Source of the DNA: a virus
DNA length: 25,909 nucleotides
Strand: one strand, 5' to 3'
Virus record (IMG/VR): IMGVR_UViG_3300017782_000191
Coordinates: 1 to 25,909 of that record
Shown: positions 8,352 through 14,375 of the stretch, in pieces
How positions within the stretch are numbered: position 1 is the stretch's first letter
Layout: every line of letters begins with the position of its first letter
Notes under the pieces: model-generated
What the model saw: the letters and a program-made list of their open reading frames with translations, nothing else
Told to the model about the DNA's origin: nothing
Databases searched by the model: none
Position numbers and translations under genes: made by a program

Positions 8352-9865
8352 TGCCCATAATTAGAGACAGAGTCATAAAAAGTGACGCAATTACAAATGT
8401 AGGTATCATAATGGAGACACATGATGCTTATGCACATTACAACAATAGATGGAAGTTCCTAGGTGATAGTTACCAAGGCGGATATGACTACTTTACAGGT
8501 AGATATTTAGAACCATACTATTATGAGTCAAGAGAAGATTACGAAAAGCGTTTACGTCAAGTTGCGCTTGATAACCATGTAAAAAGTGTTGTAGGCATAT
8601 ACAACAGTTTCTTATTTAGAAAACAACCCAAGCGAGATTATGGCGCACAAGAAAACACACCAGGTCTACGTGCGTTCCTAGCAGATGCAGATTTAGATGG
8701 CAGAAGTTATGATAGTTTTATGCGTGACCTAAGTTCTTACACAATGGTATACGGCAACACATGGGTTATTGTAGATAAACCCATATCAAATGCCATGACA
8801 AGAGCAGAAGAATTGCAGCAAGAAATTCGTCCATATGTGTCAATGTTTACTCCTGAAAATGTACTAGACTGGGAATACACAAGACAGGCAAACGGTCTAT
8901 ACACATTAACATATTTAAAGGTTAAAGAAGAAGTATATGAAGATGACCAGTATATTAGAGAATATACACCAACAGAAATTAATGTGTACAAATTAAACGG
9001 CGCTGATAAAACAGGTGATATTATTGATAGTATGCCTAATCCACTAGGTAAAATACCAGCTGTATGTGTGTATGCACAGCGCAGCAACATTAGAGGTGTT
9101 GGCGTATCAGCAGTAGGTGACATTGCAGATATACAAAAAGAACTGTACGAGTTTGGGTCAGAGATTGAACAAATTATACGTTTAACTAACCACCCAAGTT
9201 TAGTACTAGAACAAGGCGTTGAAGCAAGCGCAGGTGCAGGTGCAATTATACAAATGCCACCAAGTGCAGATCCTGCTAAAAAACCATATCTATTACAACC
9301 AGATGGTGCAAGTATTGAAGCTGTACTAGACACAATGGCACGTAAGGTTGATAACATTGATAGAATGGCATGCTTGGGCGGTATACGTTCTATCGAAAGT
9401 AGACGTTTGTCAGGCATTGGTTTACAAACAGAATTCCAAATGCTTAACGCTAAACTTGCAGATTTCGCAATGAATTTAGAACATGCAGAAGAACAAATAT
9501 GGCGTCTATGGTCAGAGTACCAGGGCAGTGCTTGGGATGGCGAAGTTGAATATCCAAGAAGTTTCTCTATACAGGACAAATTTAATGATGTGCAAATGCT
9601 TAAACTTGCAAAAGATAGCGGCATTACAGATCTTAAAATGCTGTCAGAAATAGACAGTAAAATCTACAATATTATATTCGAAAAAGAATATGAAGTACCA
9701 GTTGCAGCGCCAGCACCAGCAGCAGCAGTAAATGGCATGGCACATCCAACTGTAACTAATCCAGAAGAAATGGTTAATCATATCCGTGCAATGGTTAATG
9801 AGGGATTTACAAACGATGAAATAATCGAACTACACCCAGAACTATCAGGATTATTTGGTGGGTAA
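8351..9865 (+). CDS. Portal protein
   Basis: I place the start at ATG 8351, which overlaps the terL TAA by one base and lies 8 nt after AGGAGA (8337-8342). The upstream in-frame ATG at 8342 overlaps that ribosome site and is less likely. The 504-residue product has the layout of a portal: an N-terminal helical part with YYESREDYEKRLRQVALDNHVKSVVGIYNSFLF, a beta-rich wing, a central segment where GS-EIEQIIRLTNHPSLVLE precedes LQPDGASIEAVLDTM, and a helical stem-crown. An Ala/Pro-rich stretch (around residue 455) precedes the C-terminal helix. It forms the dodecameric DNA gate at the head vertex. The assignment relies on the position after terL, size and fold pattern. Confidence 0.8.
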   Translation: MPIIRDRVIKSDAITNVGIIMETHDAYAHYNNRWKFLGDSYQGGYDYFTGRYLEPYYYESREDYEKRLRQVALDNHVKSVVGIYNSFLFRKQPKRDYGAQENTPGLRAFLADADLDGRSYDSFMRDLSSYTMVYGNTWVIVDKPISNAMTRAEELQQEIRPYVSMFTPENVLDWEYTRQANGLYTLTYLKVKEEVYEDDQYIREYTPTEINVYKLNGADKTGDIIDSMPNPLGKIPAVCVYAQRSNIRGVGVSAVGDIADIQKELYEFGSEIEQIIRLTNHPSLVLEQGVEASAGAGAIIQMPPSADPAKKPYLLQPDGASIEAVLDTMARKVDNIDRMACLGGIRSIESRRLSGIGLQTEFQMLNAKLADFAMNLEHAEEQIWRLWSEYQGSAWDGEVEYPRSFSIQDKFNDVQMLKLAKDSGITDLKMLSEIDSKIYNIIFEKEYEVPVAAPAPAAAVNGMAHPTVTNPEEMVNHIRAMVNEGFTNDEIIELHPELSGLFGG

Positions 9866-10124
9866 GTATGTACCGGATATGCCAGATACTTTTATTGAAG
9901 GTACTGAACAAAGACTGAGAGAAGTGTTGGTTGAATATGACGATAACATTCGCAGATTCGAAACACTAAACTCTAAAAAGGCAGGCGTGAGGGCGCGGCA
10001 TAATCTACTCGAGTTGTATGCAATATGCAAACTGAGACGTAAAGAGATCTTGGAACGCAAGCGTACACTCGGGTGGGTTGAGCATCCTAGTTGGGATGGT
10101 ATAGAAGAAGACAATAATTTATAG
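9858..10124 (+). CDS. Small helical hypothetical protein after portal
   Basis: This ORF overlaps the end of the portal gene. Candidate starts are TTG 9855, GTG 9858 and ATG 9879. GTG 9858 lies 7 nt after AGGA (9847-9850) and is my choice, giving 88 residues. The sequence is strongly charged and almost entirely helical (TEQRLREVLVEYDDNIRRFETLNSKK then LLELYAICKLRRKEILERK), ending with a GWVEHPSWDG segment. It could be a coiled-coil scaffold or connector helper. I do not recognise a family. It sits between portal and scaffold genes, which favours a head-assembly role. Confidence 0.6.
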   Translation: MGKYVPDMPDTFIEGTEQRLREVLVEYDDNIRRFETLNSKKAGVRARHNLLELYAICKLRRKEILERKRTLGWVEHPSWDGIEEDNNL

Positions 10125-10136
10125 GAGGGTAATAAA

Positions 10137-10190
10137 ATGCCGATGAAGAAAAAGAAAAAGAAGAATACTAAACGTGGAGGACGCAAATAA
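10137..10190 (+). CDS. Lysine-rich 17-residue mini-protein
   Basis: A perfect AGGAGG Shine-Dalgarno (10123-10128) lies 8 nt before ATG 10137, twelve bases after the previous stop. The ORF encodes MPMKKKKKKNTKRGGRK and ends at TAA 10190. Eleven of 17 residues are Lys or Arg, so the peptide would bind nucleic acid or acidic protein surfaces. The strong ribosome site argues that it is translated. The location between portal and scaffold suggests a role in packaging or head assembly, but this is only inference. It is far below normal ORF length limits. Confidence 0.55.
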   Translation: MPMKKKKKKNTKRGGRK

Positions 10191-10222
10191 GCGCCTAAAA
10201 CACACGTTTATTACACAAATAT

Positions 10223-10253
10223 AATAAATATATTTGATACTGCCAGGGGGCAG
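10223..10253 (+). promoter_or_regulatory. Late promoter-like AATAAATA plus leader hairpin
   Basis: AATAAATA at 10223-10230 matches the T4-type late octamer at 7 of 8 positions. Nine bases later, CTGCC (10240-10244) pairs with GGCAG (10249-10253) over an AGGG loop. The arrangement matches the one before the 12011 gene and would put a small GC hairpin near the 5' end of the scaffold-capsid mRNA. Both the promoter and the leader function are inferred. Confidence 0.4.
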
Positions 10254-10289
10254 GGAGTAGACTCAACTCAAGAAGAAAGAGGTAACTAA

Positions 10290-10982
10290 ATGAACGCAGA
10301 AACAGCGGTTAATGAAACGGAGAACACTGCAACTCCACAACAACAGCAGGCAAATACACAGGAACCAGCAGAAAATCTTCTGTCACAAGATGATGTAAAT
10401 CGTATTGTAGCAGATAGAGTAGCAAGAGAAAGAGCTAAGTTTGAAAAGAAATATTCAAACGTAGATTTAGATCGCTACAATGAGCTTGTTGCAAATGAAG
10501 AACAGTCACGTACATCTGAAATGGAGAAGCGTGGTGAATATGAAAAGCTGCTAAAGGAGCAGGCCGAAAAGTTTAATGGCAAGATTAGTCAATATGAGAC
10601 TGAGTTGCAAAACATTAAAGTAGATGGCGCATTGTTATCCGAAGCTAGTAATAATAGAGCTGTTAATCCGCAACAGGTAGTGCAACTGCTAAAAACACAA
10701 TTACGCCTAAATGAAGCAGGCGCAGTTGATGTAGTAGATGCAAATGGGCAAGTGCGCTATACGGAGAATGGTGATCCACTAACTCCAAATGCATTAGTTC
10801 AAGAGTTTCTTTCTGCAAATCCACACTTTGTTCAAGCAGGCCCAAGCGGCAGTGGCACTGGACAAGGTATTGGTAATCAGACACCTGTGGTTGATAATGA
10901 CATATCCAAGTTGGATATGAACAACAAAGAGCACCGAGCTAGGTATAGAGAAATTATGTCTAGTAAAGGTATTCGTTTATAA
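10290..10982 (+). CDS. Scaffold protein
   Basis: The 230-residue product is rich in Gln, Glu, Asn and Lys, starts with a disordered TPQQQQANTQEPAEN segment and continues with a long helical coiled-coil (DDVNRIVADRVARERAKFEKKY through KGEYEKLLKEQAEKF-type segments, about residues 33-120). The C-terminal part has a Gly/Ser linker and a final HRARYREIM helix. This is the usual composition of phage scaffold proteins, and it lies directly before the capsid gene. It would guide capsid assembly and then be released or degraded. The start at 10290 follows AAAGAGG (10276-10282). Confidence 0.82.
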   Translation: MNAETAVNETENTATPQQQQANTQEPAENLLSQDDVNRIVADRVARERAKFEKKYSNVDLDRYNELVANEEQSRTSEMEKRGEYEKLLKEQAEKFNGKISQYETELQNIKVDGALLSEASNNRAVNPQQVVQLLKTQLRLNEAGAVDVVDANGQVRYTENGDPLTPNALVQEFLSANPHFVQAGPSGSGTGQGIGNQTPVVDNDISKLDMNNKEHRARYREIMSSKGIRL

Positions 10983-11003
10983 TTGCTATATTAGGAGAAT
11001 ACA

Positions 11004-11849
11004 ATGGCAGTCACAACAACAACATTAACAGCAGAATTGTTCAGCAATGTTATGCAATCTGCACTGTTCACATTAAGTGAGCAAACAGTCATCCGTCCGT
11101 TAATTCGTAACTACGACATGACAGGAACACCAGGTCTAACAGCTCAAGTTCCGATTTACCCAGCACTAGCAGCTGGTGATCTAACAGAAGGTACTGATAT
11201 CTCAACACCTACATCGTTCGATCCAACAAACGCAACTATCACAGCTTTAGAGCGTGGTGTTATGGTAACACTAACTGACATGGCAATTGAATCTGCAAAC
11301 GAAGACGTTGCAGCAGCAGTTGGTCGTCAAATTGGTGACGCAATGGCCAAGAAAGTAGACACAGAATTAGCTGGTCTATTCGGCGGTTTCTCAAACACAG
11401 TAGGTTCAGGCGCAGCTGAAATCACAGTAGAAGATCTGTTTAAAGCAGCAGCAACTCTACGTTCAAACAACGCACCTGGTCCATATGCATGTGTACTACA
11501 CCCATATCAAGCACACCAGATCAAACTACAGCTAACTAACGCTGGTTCAACTATGTCACACGCATTAAGTGATGTAGGTAACGCAGCATTAAATGATGGT
11601 TTCGTAGGTCAGATCGCTGGCATGAACATCTTTGAATCAACTGTTATCACAGGCGACTCAGCAGGTGCATTTGTTGGTGCAGCATTCGCACAAGACGCAC
11701 TAGGTTACATGATCAAGCGTGATATGCGTATCGAAGAGCAGCGTGATGCTTCTCTACGTGCAACTGAGCTAGTAGGTTCAATGGCATACGGCGTTAAAGA
11801 AATCTTTGACGGATATGGTGTTGGTATTATCGGCGACGCAAATCTATAA
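11004..11849 (+). CDS. Major capsid protein, HK97 fold
   Basis: The 281-residue protein follows the scaffold gene by 21 bp, with AGGAG before the ATG. It has an N-terminal arm, then TVIRPLIRNYDMTGTPGLTAQVPIYPALAAGDLTEGT-type strands where the E-loop is expected. A spine helix contains AAVGRQIGDAMAKKVDTELAGLF (about residues 107-130), and an A-domain contains CVLHPYQAHQIK...G-x-AGMNIFES. It has no protease domain. Codon use differs from its neighbours: all nine Arg codons are CGT, whereas AGA dominates nearby, and C-ending Asn and Phe codons are frequent. This fits selection for very high expression. A strong hairpin follows the gene. Confidence 0.9.
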   Translation: MAVTTTTLTAELFSNVMQSALFTLSEQTVIRPLIRNYDMTGTPGLTAQVPIYPALAAGDLTEGTDISTPTSFDPTNATITALERGVMVTLTDMAIESANEDVAAAVGRQIGDAMAKKVDTELAGLFGGFSNTVGSGAAEITVEDLFKAAATLRSNNAPGPYACVLHPYQAHQIKLQLTNAGSTMSHALSDVGNAALNDGFVGQIAGMNIFESTVITGDSAGAFVGAAFAQDALGYMIKRDMRIEEQRDASLRATELVGSMAYGVKEIFDGYGVGIIGDANL

Positions 11850-11867
11850 TATTAGTTAAACTAATAT
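11849..11867 (+). other. Hairpin just after the capsid gene
   Basis: ATATTAG at 11849-11855 pairs with CTAATAT at 11861-11867 over a TTAAA loop. It begins at the capsid stop and is the first of three successive stem-loops. It is AT-rich and may protect the mRNA 3' end. Confidence 0.5.
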
Positions 11868-11876
11868 AACTTCACT

Positions 11877-11910
11877 AGAATAGGACCTCCCTCAGGGTCC
11901 TATTCTTATA
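11877..11910 (+). terminator. Terminator-like hairpin after the capsid gene
   Basis: AGAATAGGACC (11877-11887) pairs perfectly with GGTCCTATTCT (11896-11906) over an 8-nt loop, giving an 11-bp stem followed by a short T/A stretch (TTATA). The U-tract is poor, so it may act as a partial terminator or as an mRNA 3' stabiliser. Either role would raise capsid mRNA above that of the downstream tail genes. Confidence 0.75.
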
Positions 11911-11916
11911 TGTGCT

Positions 11917-11943
11917 ATAGAGAGCAAAATTGCCCTCTATTTC
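11917..11943 (+). terminator. Second stem-loop with T-rich flank
   Basis: ATAGAG (11917-11922) pairs with CTCTAT (11935-11940). After one mismatch an inner GCAA/TTGC stem continues, and TTT follows at 11940-11942. It backs up the stem at 11877. Both lie before a late-type promoter, so this gap looks like a transcription-unit boundary. Confidence 0.55.
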
Positions 11944-11952
11944 TCTGAATAC

Positions 11953-11960
11953 TATAAATA
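11953..11960 (+). promoter_or_regulatory. T4-type late promoter-like octamer TATAAATA
   Basis: An exact TATAAATA lies after the two terminator-like hairpins and 50 bp before the adaptor gene at 12011. It has the same octamer as 4027-4034. Position at a clear transcription boundary makes promoter function plausible; no cognate sigma factor is visible in the window. Confidence 0.55.
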
Positions 11961-11970
11961 CATATGGATA

Positions 11971-12010
11971 GGTAGAAGGACTACCCCGTACAAGGAAGGA
12001 GCAGTACTCC
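11971..12010 (+). promoter_or_regulatory. 5' leader with two hairpins, one covering the RBS
   Basis: GGTAG (11971-11975) pairs with CTACC (11981-11985) ten bases after the late-type octamer, near the expected mRNA 5' end. A second small hairpin, GGAG (11998-12001) with CTCC (12007-12010), would bury part of the Shine-Dalgarno GGAAGGAG immediately before ATG 12011. This could lower or regulate translation of the first gene of the head-tail operon. Confidence 0.4.
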
Positions 12011-12463
12011 ATGGCAATACTAGCAACAATATCTGATGTCCAAGACTATGAACCGGACATTCTAGACTACGGTATACTAGATTTCGAAGAAGAAATCATA
12101 AAAGCGCAAGCAGATGTATTCCGCGAATTAAGAATTAAATGGTGGCCCACACAACAAGTAGGGTTATATGATGTACGCTACTTAACTGGCGGCAATCAAG
12201 AACCAGATGAAGACCTGTACACAGCTAGTCAATTAACCAGAGCAACATGTTATCATGCACTTGGTTATCACATCTATCCTAAATTAGCAAAATTCGATAT
12301 AGATCAAGATATCTTCGAACGCAAGATGCAGTTCTATAGAGAAGAGTTTAACCGTGAAATAGACTTAGTTCTAAGAGATGGTGTAGAATATGATATTGAC
12401 TCTAGTGGTACTGTTACAGACGACGAAAAAGAAGCAACACATTATCTACGCCTAAAAAGGTAA
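12011..12463 (+). CDS. Head-tail adaptor (connector) protein
   Basis: The 150-residue product is acidic and helical, with DYEPDILDYGILDFEEEIIKAQADVFRELRIKWW at the start, then a QLTRATCYHALGYHIYPKL helix and a C-terminal basic HYLRLKR. Head-tail adaptors of the gp6/gp15 type are helical bundles of this size and lie right after the capsid gene. It would sit under the portal and join head to tail. The start at ATG 12011 follows GGAAGGAG. The assignment rests on position and helical content. Confidence 0.6.
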   Translation: MAILATISDVQDYEPDILDYGILDFEEEIIKAQADVFRELRIKWWPTQQVGLYDVRYLTGGNQEPDEDLYTASQLTRATCYHALGYHIYPKLAKFDIDQDIFERKMQFYREEFNREIDLVLRDGVEYDIDSSGTVTDDEKEATHYLRLKR

Positions 12464-12468
12464 GATAA

Positions 12469-12921
12469 ATGAGCAACAGAGAAAAAATTATAACAAATAT
12501 AATTGCAGTCCTAGAGGATATCGGTGATCCAAGATTACCGTTTGTTACTCGCGAACCCTTTGATCCAGAAAAATTAGCAATTACACAATTTCCTGCACTA
12601 CTAGTACAAACTGGTAATGAATTACGAGAAGACTTCTCAATGGGCGGGAATAGACGAGGTACTATTGAAGTATCAATAAGAGGATTTGTCCGCAGCGATG
12701 GCAGAAAAGGCCATGTGCAAACAGTTGACGAAAAGCGCAATGTGCTAATCGAAGCAATTGAAGAAACACTAAACGAACGCCGCGATAGAGAACTAGATGT
12801 ATGTGCAGAAGCTGCAACTACACACGTTACACAAATAGAAATAGTTGACAGAACACCGCCACTAGGTGAGTTTCTGCTAACTGCTGAAGTAAAATATAGC
12901 TTTACAAAAGGAGCAGTATAA
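12469..12921 (+). CDS. Tail terminator protein (gpU-like)
   Basis: The 150-residue protein begins with a helix (NREKIITNIIAVLEDIG) and then has FPALLVQTGNELRE, RRGTIEVSIRGFV and a C-terminal strand GEFLLTAEVKYSF. This helix plus beta-sheet pattern with a P-A-x-x-V strand is typical of siphovirus tail terminators, which cap the tail tube and set its final length together with the tape measure. Its stop overlaps the ATG of the next gene by one base. Its location between the adaptor and tail tube genes supports the call. Confidence 0.65.
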   Translation: MSNREKIITNIIAVLEDIGDPRLPFVTREPFDPEKLAITQFPALLVQTGNELREDFSMGGNRRGTIEVSIRGFVRSDGRKGHVQTVDEKRNVLIEAIEETLNERRDRELDVCAEAATTHVTQIEIVDRTPPLGEFLLTAEVKYSFTKGAV

Positions 12922-13169
12922 TGCCAACACAATATGTAAAAATGTATAAAGAAGGTAATATGGAGCGTATTCCAGAAGACCGAGTAGAGAGATTTCGAGA
13001 GCACGGATGGTCCGTTGAACTTGAAGTAAAGTCTTCATCAAAGAACAAAATTAAAGCTTCTGCGACGGTGACTTCTAAATCCAAAACTGATGACTGCGAT
13101 TGCGATCAAGAAGATTGTAATTGCAACGATTCAGTAGAGGATGATATGCCAACAGACGAGGAGAACTAA
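12921..13169 (+). CDS. Small protein with acidic Cys cluster
   Basis: The 82-residue product begins with a short KMYKEGNMERIPEDRVERFREHGW segment that resembles small phage head or tail proteins of the HeH type. A basic Ser/Lys stretch follows, then an acidic tail with four cysteines at residues 59, 61, 66 and 68 (CDC...CNC). The C-x-C pairs in an Asp/Glu-rich setting look like a metal-binding site. No known virion protein of this position has such a tail, to my knowledge. It is coupled to the terminator gene by a TAATG overlap and ends one base before the tail tube ATG. Confidence 0.6.
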   Translation: MPTQYVKMYKEGNMERIPEDRVERFREHGWSVELEVKSSSKNKIKASATVTSKSKTDDCDCDQEDCNCNDSVEDDMPTDEEN

Positions 13170-13170
13170 A

Positions 13171-13569
13171 ATGGCAACATTTACAGGCGAAAATGGCCAA
13201 GTAAAAGCAGGCGCTGATGGCGCTGAAGTAGCAATCGCTGAAGTTCGTTCATGGACACTTGAACACACAAAAGATGTAGTTGAAGATACAGTTATGGGCG
13301 ATGCAGCAAGAACATATAAATCGGGATTGCATTCCTTTACAGGAACAATGGAAGTAGTGTATGACACAGGTCATGACGCACTAGGATCCTTTGACCCATC
13401 AGATGATACAGATCTATTTGTTGAATTCTATCCAAGTTCAGCAGCAGGTAACAAGTTCCAAGGACAAGTTATTGTAACATCTGTATCAAGAAGTGCAAGC
13501 TTTGATGATATGATCACTGCAAGTGTGAGTTTCCAAGGAACAGGCGCACTATCAAGCGCAGCAGTATAA
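13171..13569 (+). CDS. Major tail tube protein
   Basis: I use ATG 13171, seven bases after GAGGAG (13158-13163). The in-frame ATG at 13141 lies inside the previous gene and has no ribosome site. The 132-residue product has the tail tube pattern: an N-terminal GxVKAGADGAEVAIAEVRSWTLEHT strand pair, VMGDAARTYKSGLHSFTGTMEVVYD in the middle, and a final beta strand ending with VSFQGTGALS. Tube proteins form stacked hexameric rings. Size and position before the gp10-like and chaperone genes agree. Confidence 0.8.
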   Translation: MATFTGENGQVKAGADGAEVAIAEVRSWTLEHTKDVVEDTVMGDAARTYKSGLHSFTGTMEVVYDTGHDALGSFDPSDDTDLFVEFYPSSAAGNKFQGQVIVTSVSRSASFDDMITASVSFQGTGALSSAAV

Positions 13570-13570
13570 C

Positions 13571-13864
13571 ATGTTGCAACTATCAGTTCGTGGGATAGAT
13601 AAGGTAATGGACGGTCTTGAAAAAGAAAAAGATCGTATTGTTGACCAGATCGCCGAGGACAGTTTAGATTTAATAAAATCTAAAACTCCTATTGATAAGG
13701 GACAAGCAAGAGACGGTTGGCGCCGCGAAAGTGTTAAAGATGGATTTAACATTGTCAACCGAGTCCCATACATCGACCTACTCGAAAAAGGCAGATCAAA
13801 ACAAGCACCACGTGGTATACTAGGTCCTACCACACGGGAGATATCTAAAAGGAGATATAAATGA
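13571..13864 (+). CDS. HK97 gp10-like tail completion protein
   Basis: The 97-residue protein shows the gp10 family pattern: an N-terminal V-x-GIDKVMDGLEKEKDRI helix, TPIDKGQARDGWRRES at about residues 38-53, then NRVPYIDLLEKGRSKQAPRGIL at about 62-83. Members join the head connector to the tail in HK97-type phages. It starts one base after the tube stop and its stop overlaps the chaperone ATG (ATGA-type). The C-terminus is short but complete for the family. Confidence 0.8.
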   Translation: MLQLSVRGIDKVMDGLEKEKDRIVDQIAEDSLDLIKSKTPIDKGQARDGWRRESVKDGFNIVNRVPYIDLLEKGRSKQAPRGILGPTTREISKRRYK

Positions 13865-14199
13865 GTATTAAAGACAACATCAAATCACATTTCCGTGATA
13901 AAGTATCAGGTGAATTAAAAAAGATTACAGTAGAAGAGTGGAAGTCAGACATTTACCATAAAAATGCATATAGCTTCGCAGTCGAAAGTAAAATTATTAA
14001 TTTACAACAGCAAGGTAAAACAGTTGAAGCACTAGTTGAAAGTGTATTACAAAAAGCATTAGATCCAGAAGGTAAACCTATGTTCCATAGTTCAGACAGA
14101 CACATGCTGATGTACGAAGCTGATCCAAGTGTATTATTAAGAATTGCTAGTGTGTTAAATGATGCTACTACAGAATATGACGATATTGCAAAAAACTAA
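13861..14199 (+). CDS. Tail assembly chaperone, short form (G-like)
   Basis: The 112-residue unshifted product ends GCA AAA AAC TAA. Its position between tail tube/gp10 genes and the tape measure gene is that of lambda gpG. It is a mixed alpha/beta soluble protein with a C-terminal helix. In lambda-like phages the chaperone coats the tape measure protein during tail assembly and exists as a short form and a -1 frameshifted long form. The stop codon directly follows a canonical slippery heptamer, which strongly supports this identification. Confidence 0.82.
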   Translation: MSIKDNIKSHFRDKVSGELKKITVEEWKSDIYHKNAYSFAVESKIINLQQQGKTVEALVESVLQKALDPEGKPMFHSSDRHMLMYEADPSVLLRIASVLNDATTEYDDIAKN

Positions 14200-14375
14200 A
14201 ACAGGACGTTGAATTACAACTTCTATGCCGAGTTGGTGAAACATTAGGTAAAAGCTTAGATGAGGTAATGCAACTCAGCGTCCTAGAATTAGAAATATGG
14301 TACGAATACTTTCGTATGCAGCAGGAGACTATGAAGAATGGCAACGCAAACAATAAACATTCAGGTAAAAGATAA
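13861..14375 (+). CDS. Tail assembly chaperone, frameshifted long form (G-T-like)
   Basis: A -1 shift on A AAA AAC at 14190-14196 skips the TAA and continues in an open frame to TAA 14373-14375, adding 59 residues for a 171-residue fusion. The extension starts LKQDVELQLL and contains a SVLELEIWYEYFRMQQ helix. The W-Y-x-Y-F pattern near the end resembles T domains of other phages, which recruit the tape measure protein. The extension has no good start of its own and overlaps the tape measure ATG by 38 bp. The ratio of the two products matters for tail assembly in lambda. Confidence 0.82.
14190..14196 (+). promoter_or_regulatory. Programmed -1 frameshift slippery site A AAA AAC
   Basis: The heptamer A AAA AAC is in the correct phase (GCA AAA AAC TAA), with XXXYYYZ registered on zero-frame codons. 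It is the last sense codon pair before the stop. A stop right after the slip site is a common stimulator. I see no strong downstream hairpin by eye, only a possible weak one. Confidence 0.85.

Noticed and set aside
13141-13170. ATG 13141 as start of the tail tube protein
   Set aside because: It lies inside the previous gene without a ribosome site, and the added residues (MICQQTRRTK) do not fit tube proteins. ATG 13171 has GAGGAG.
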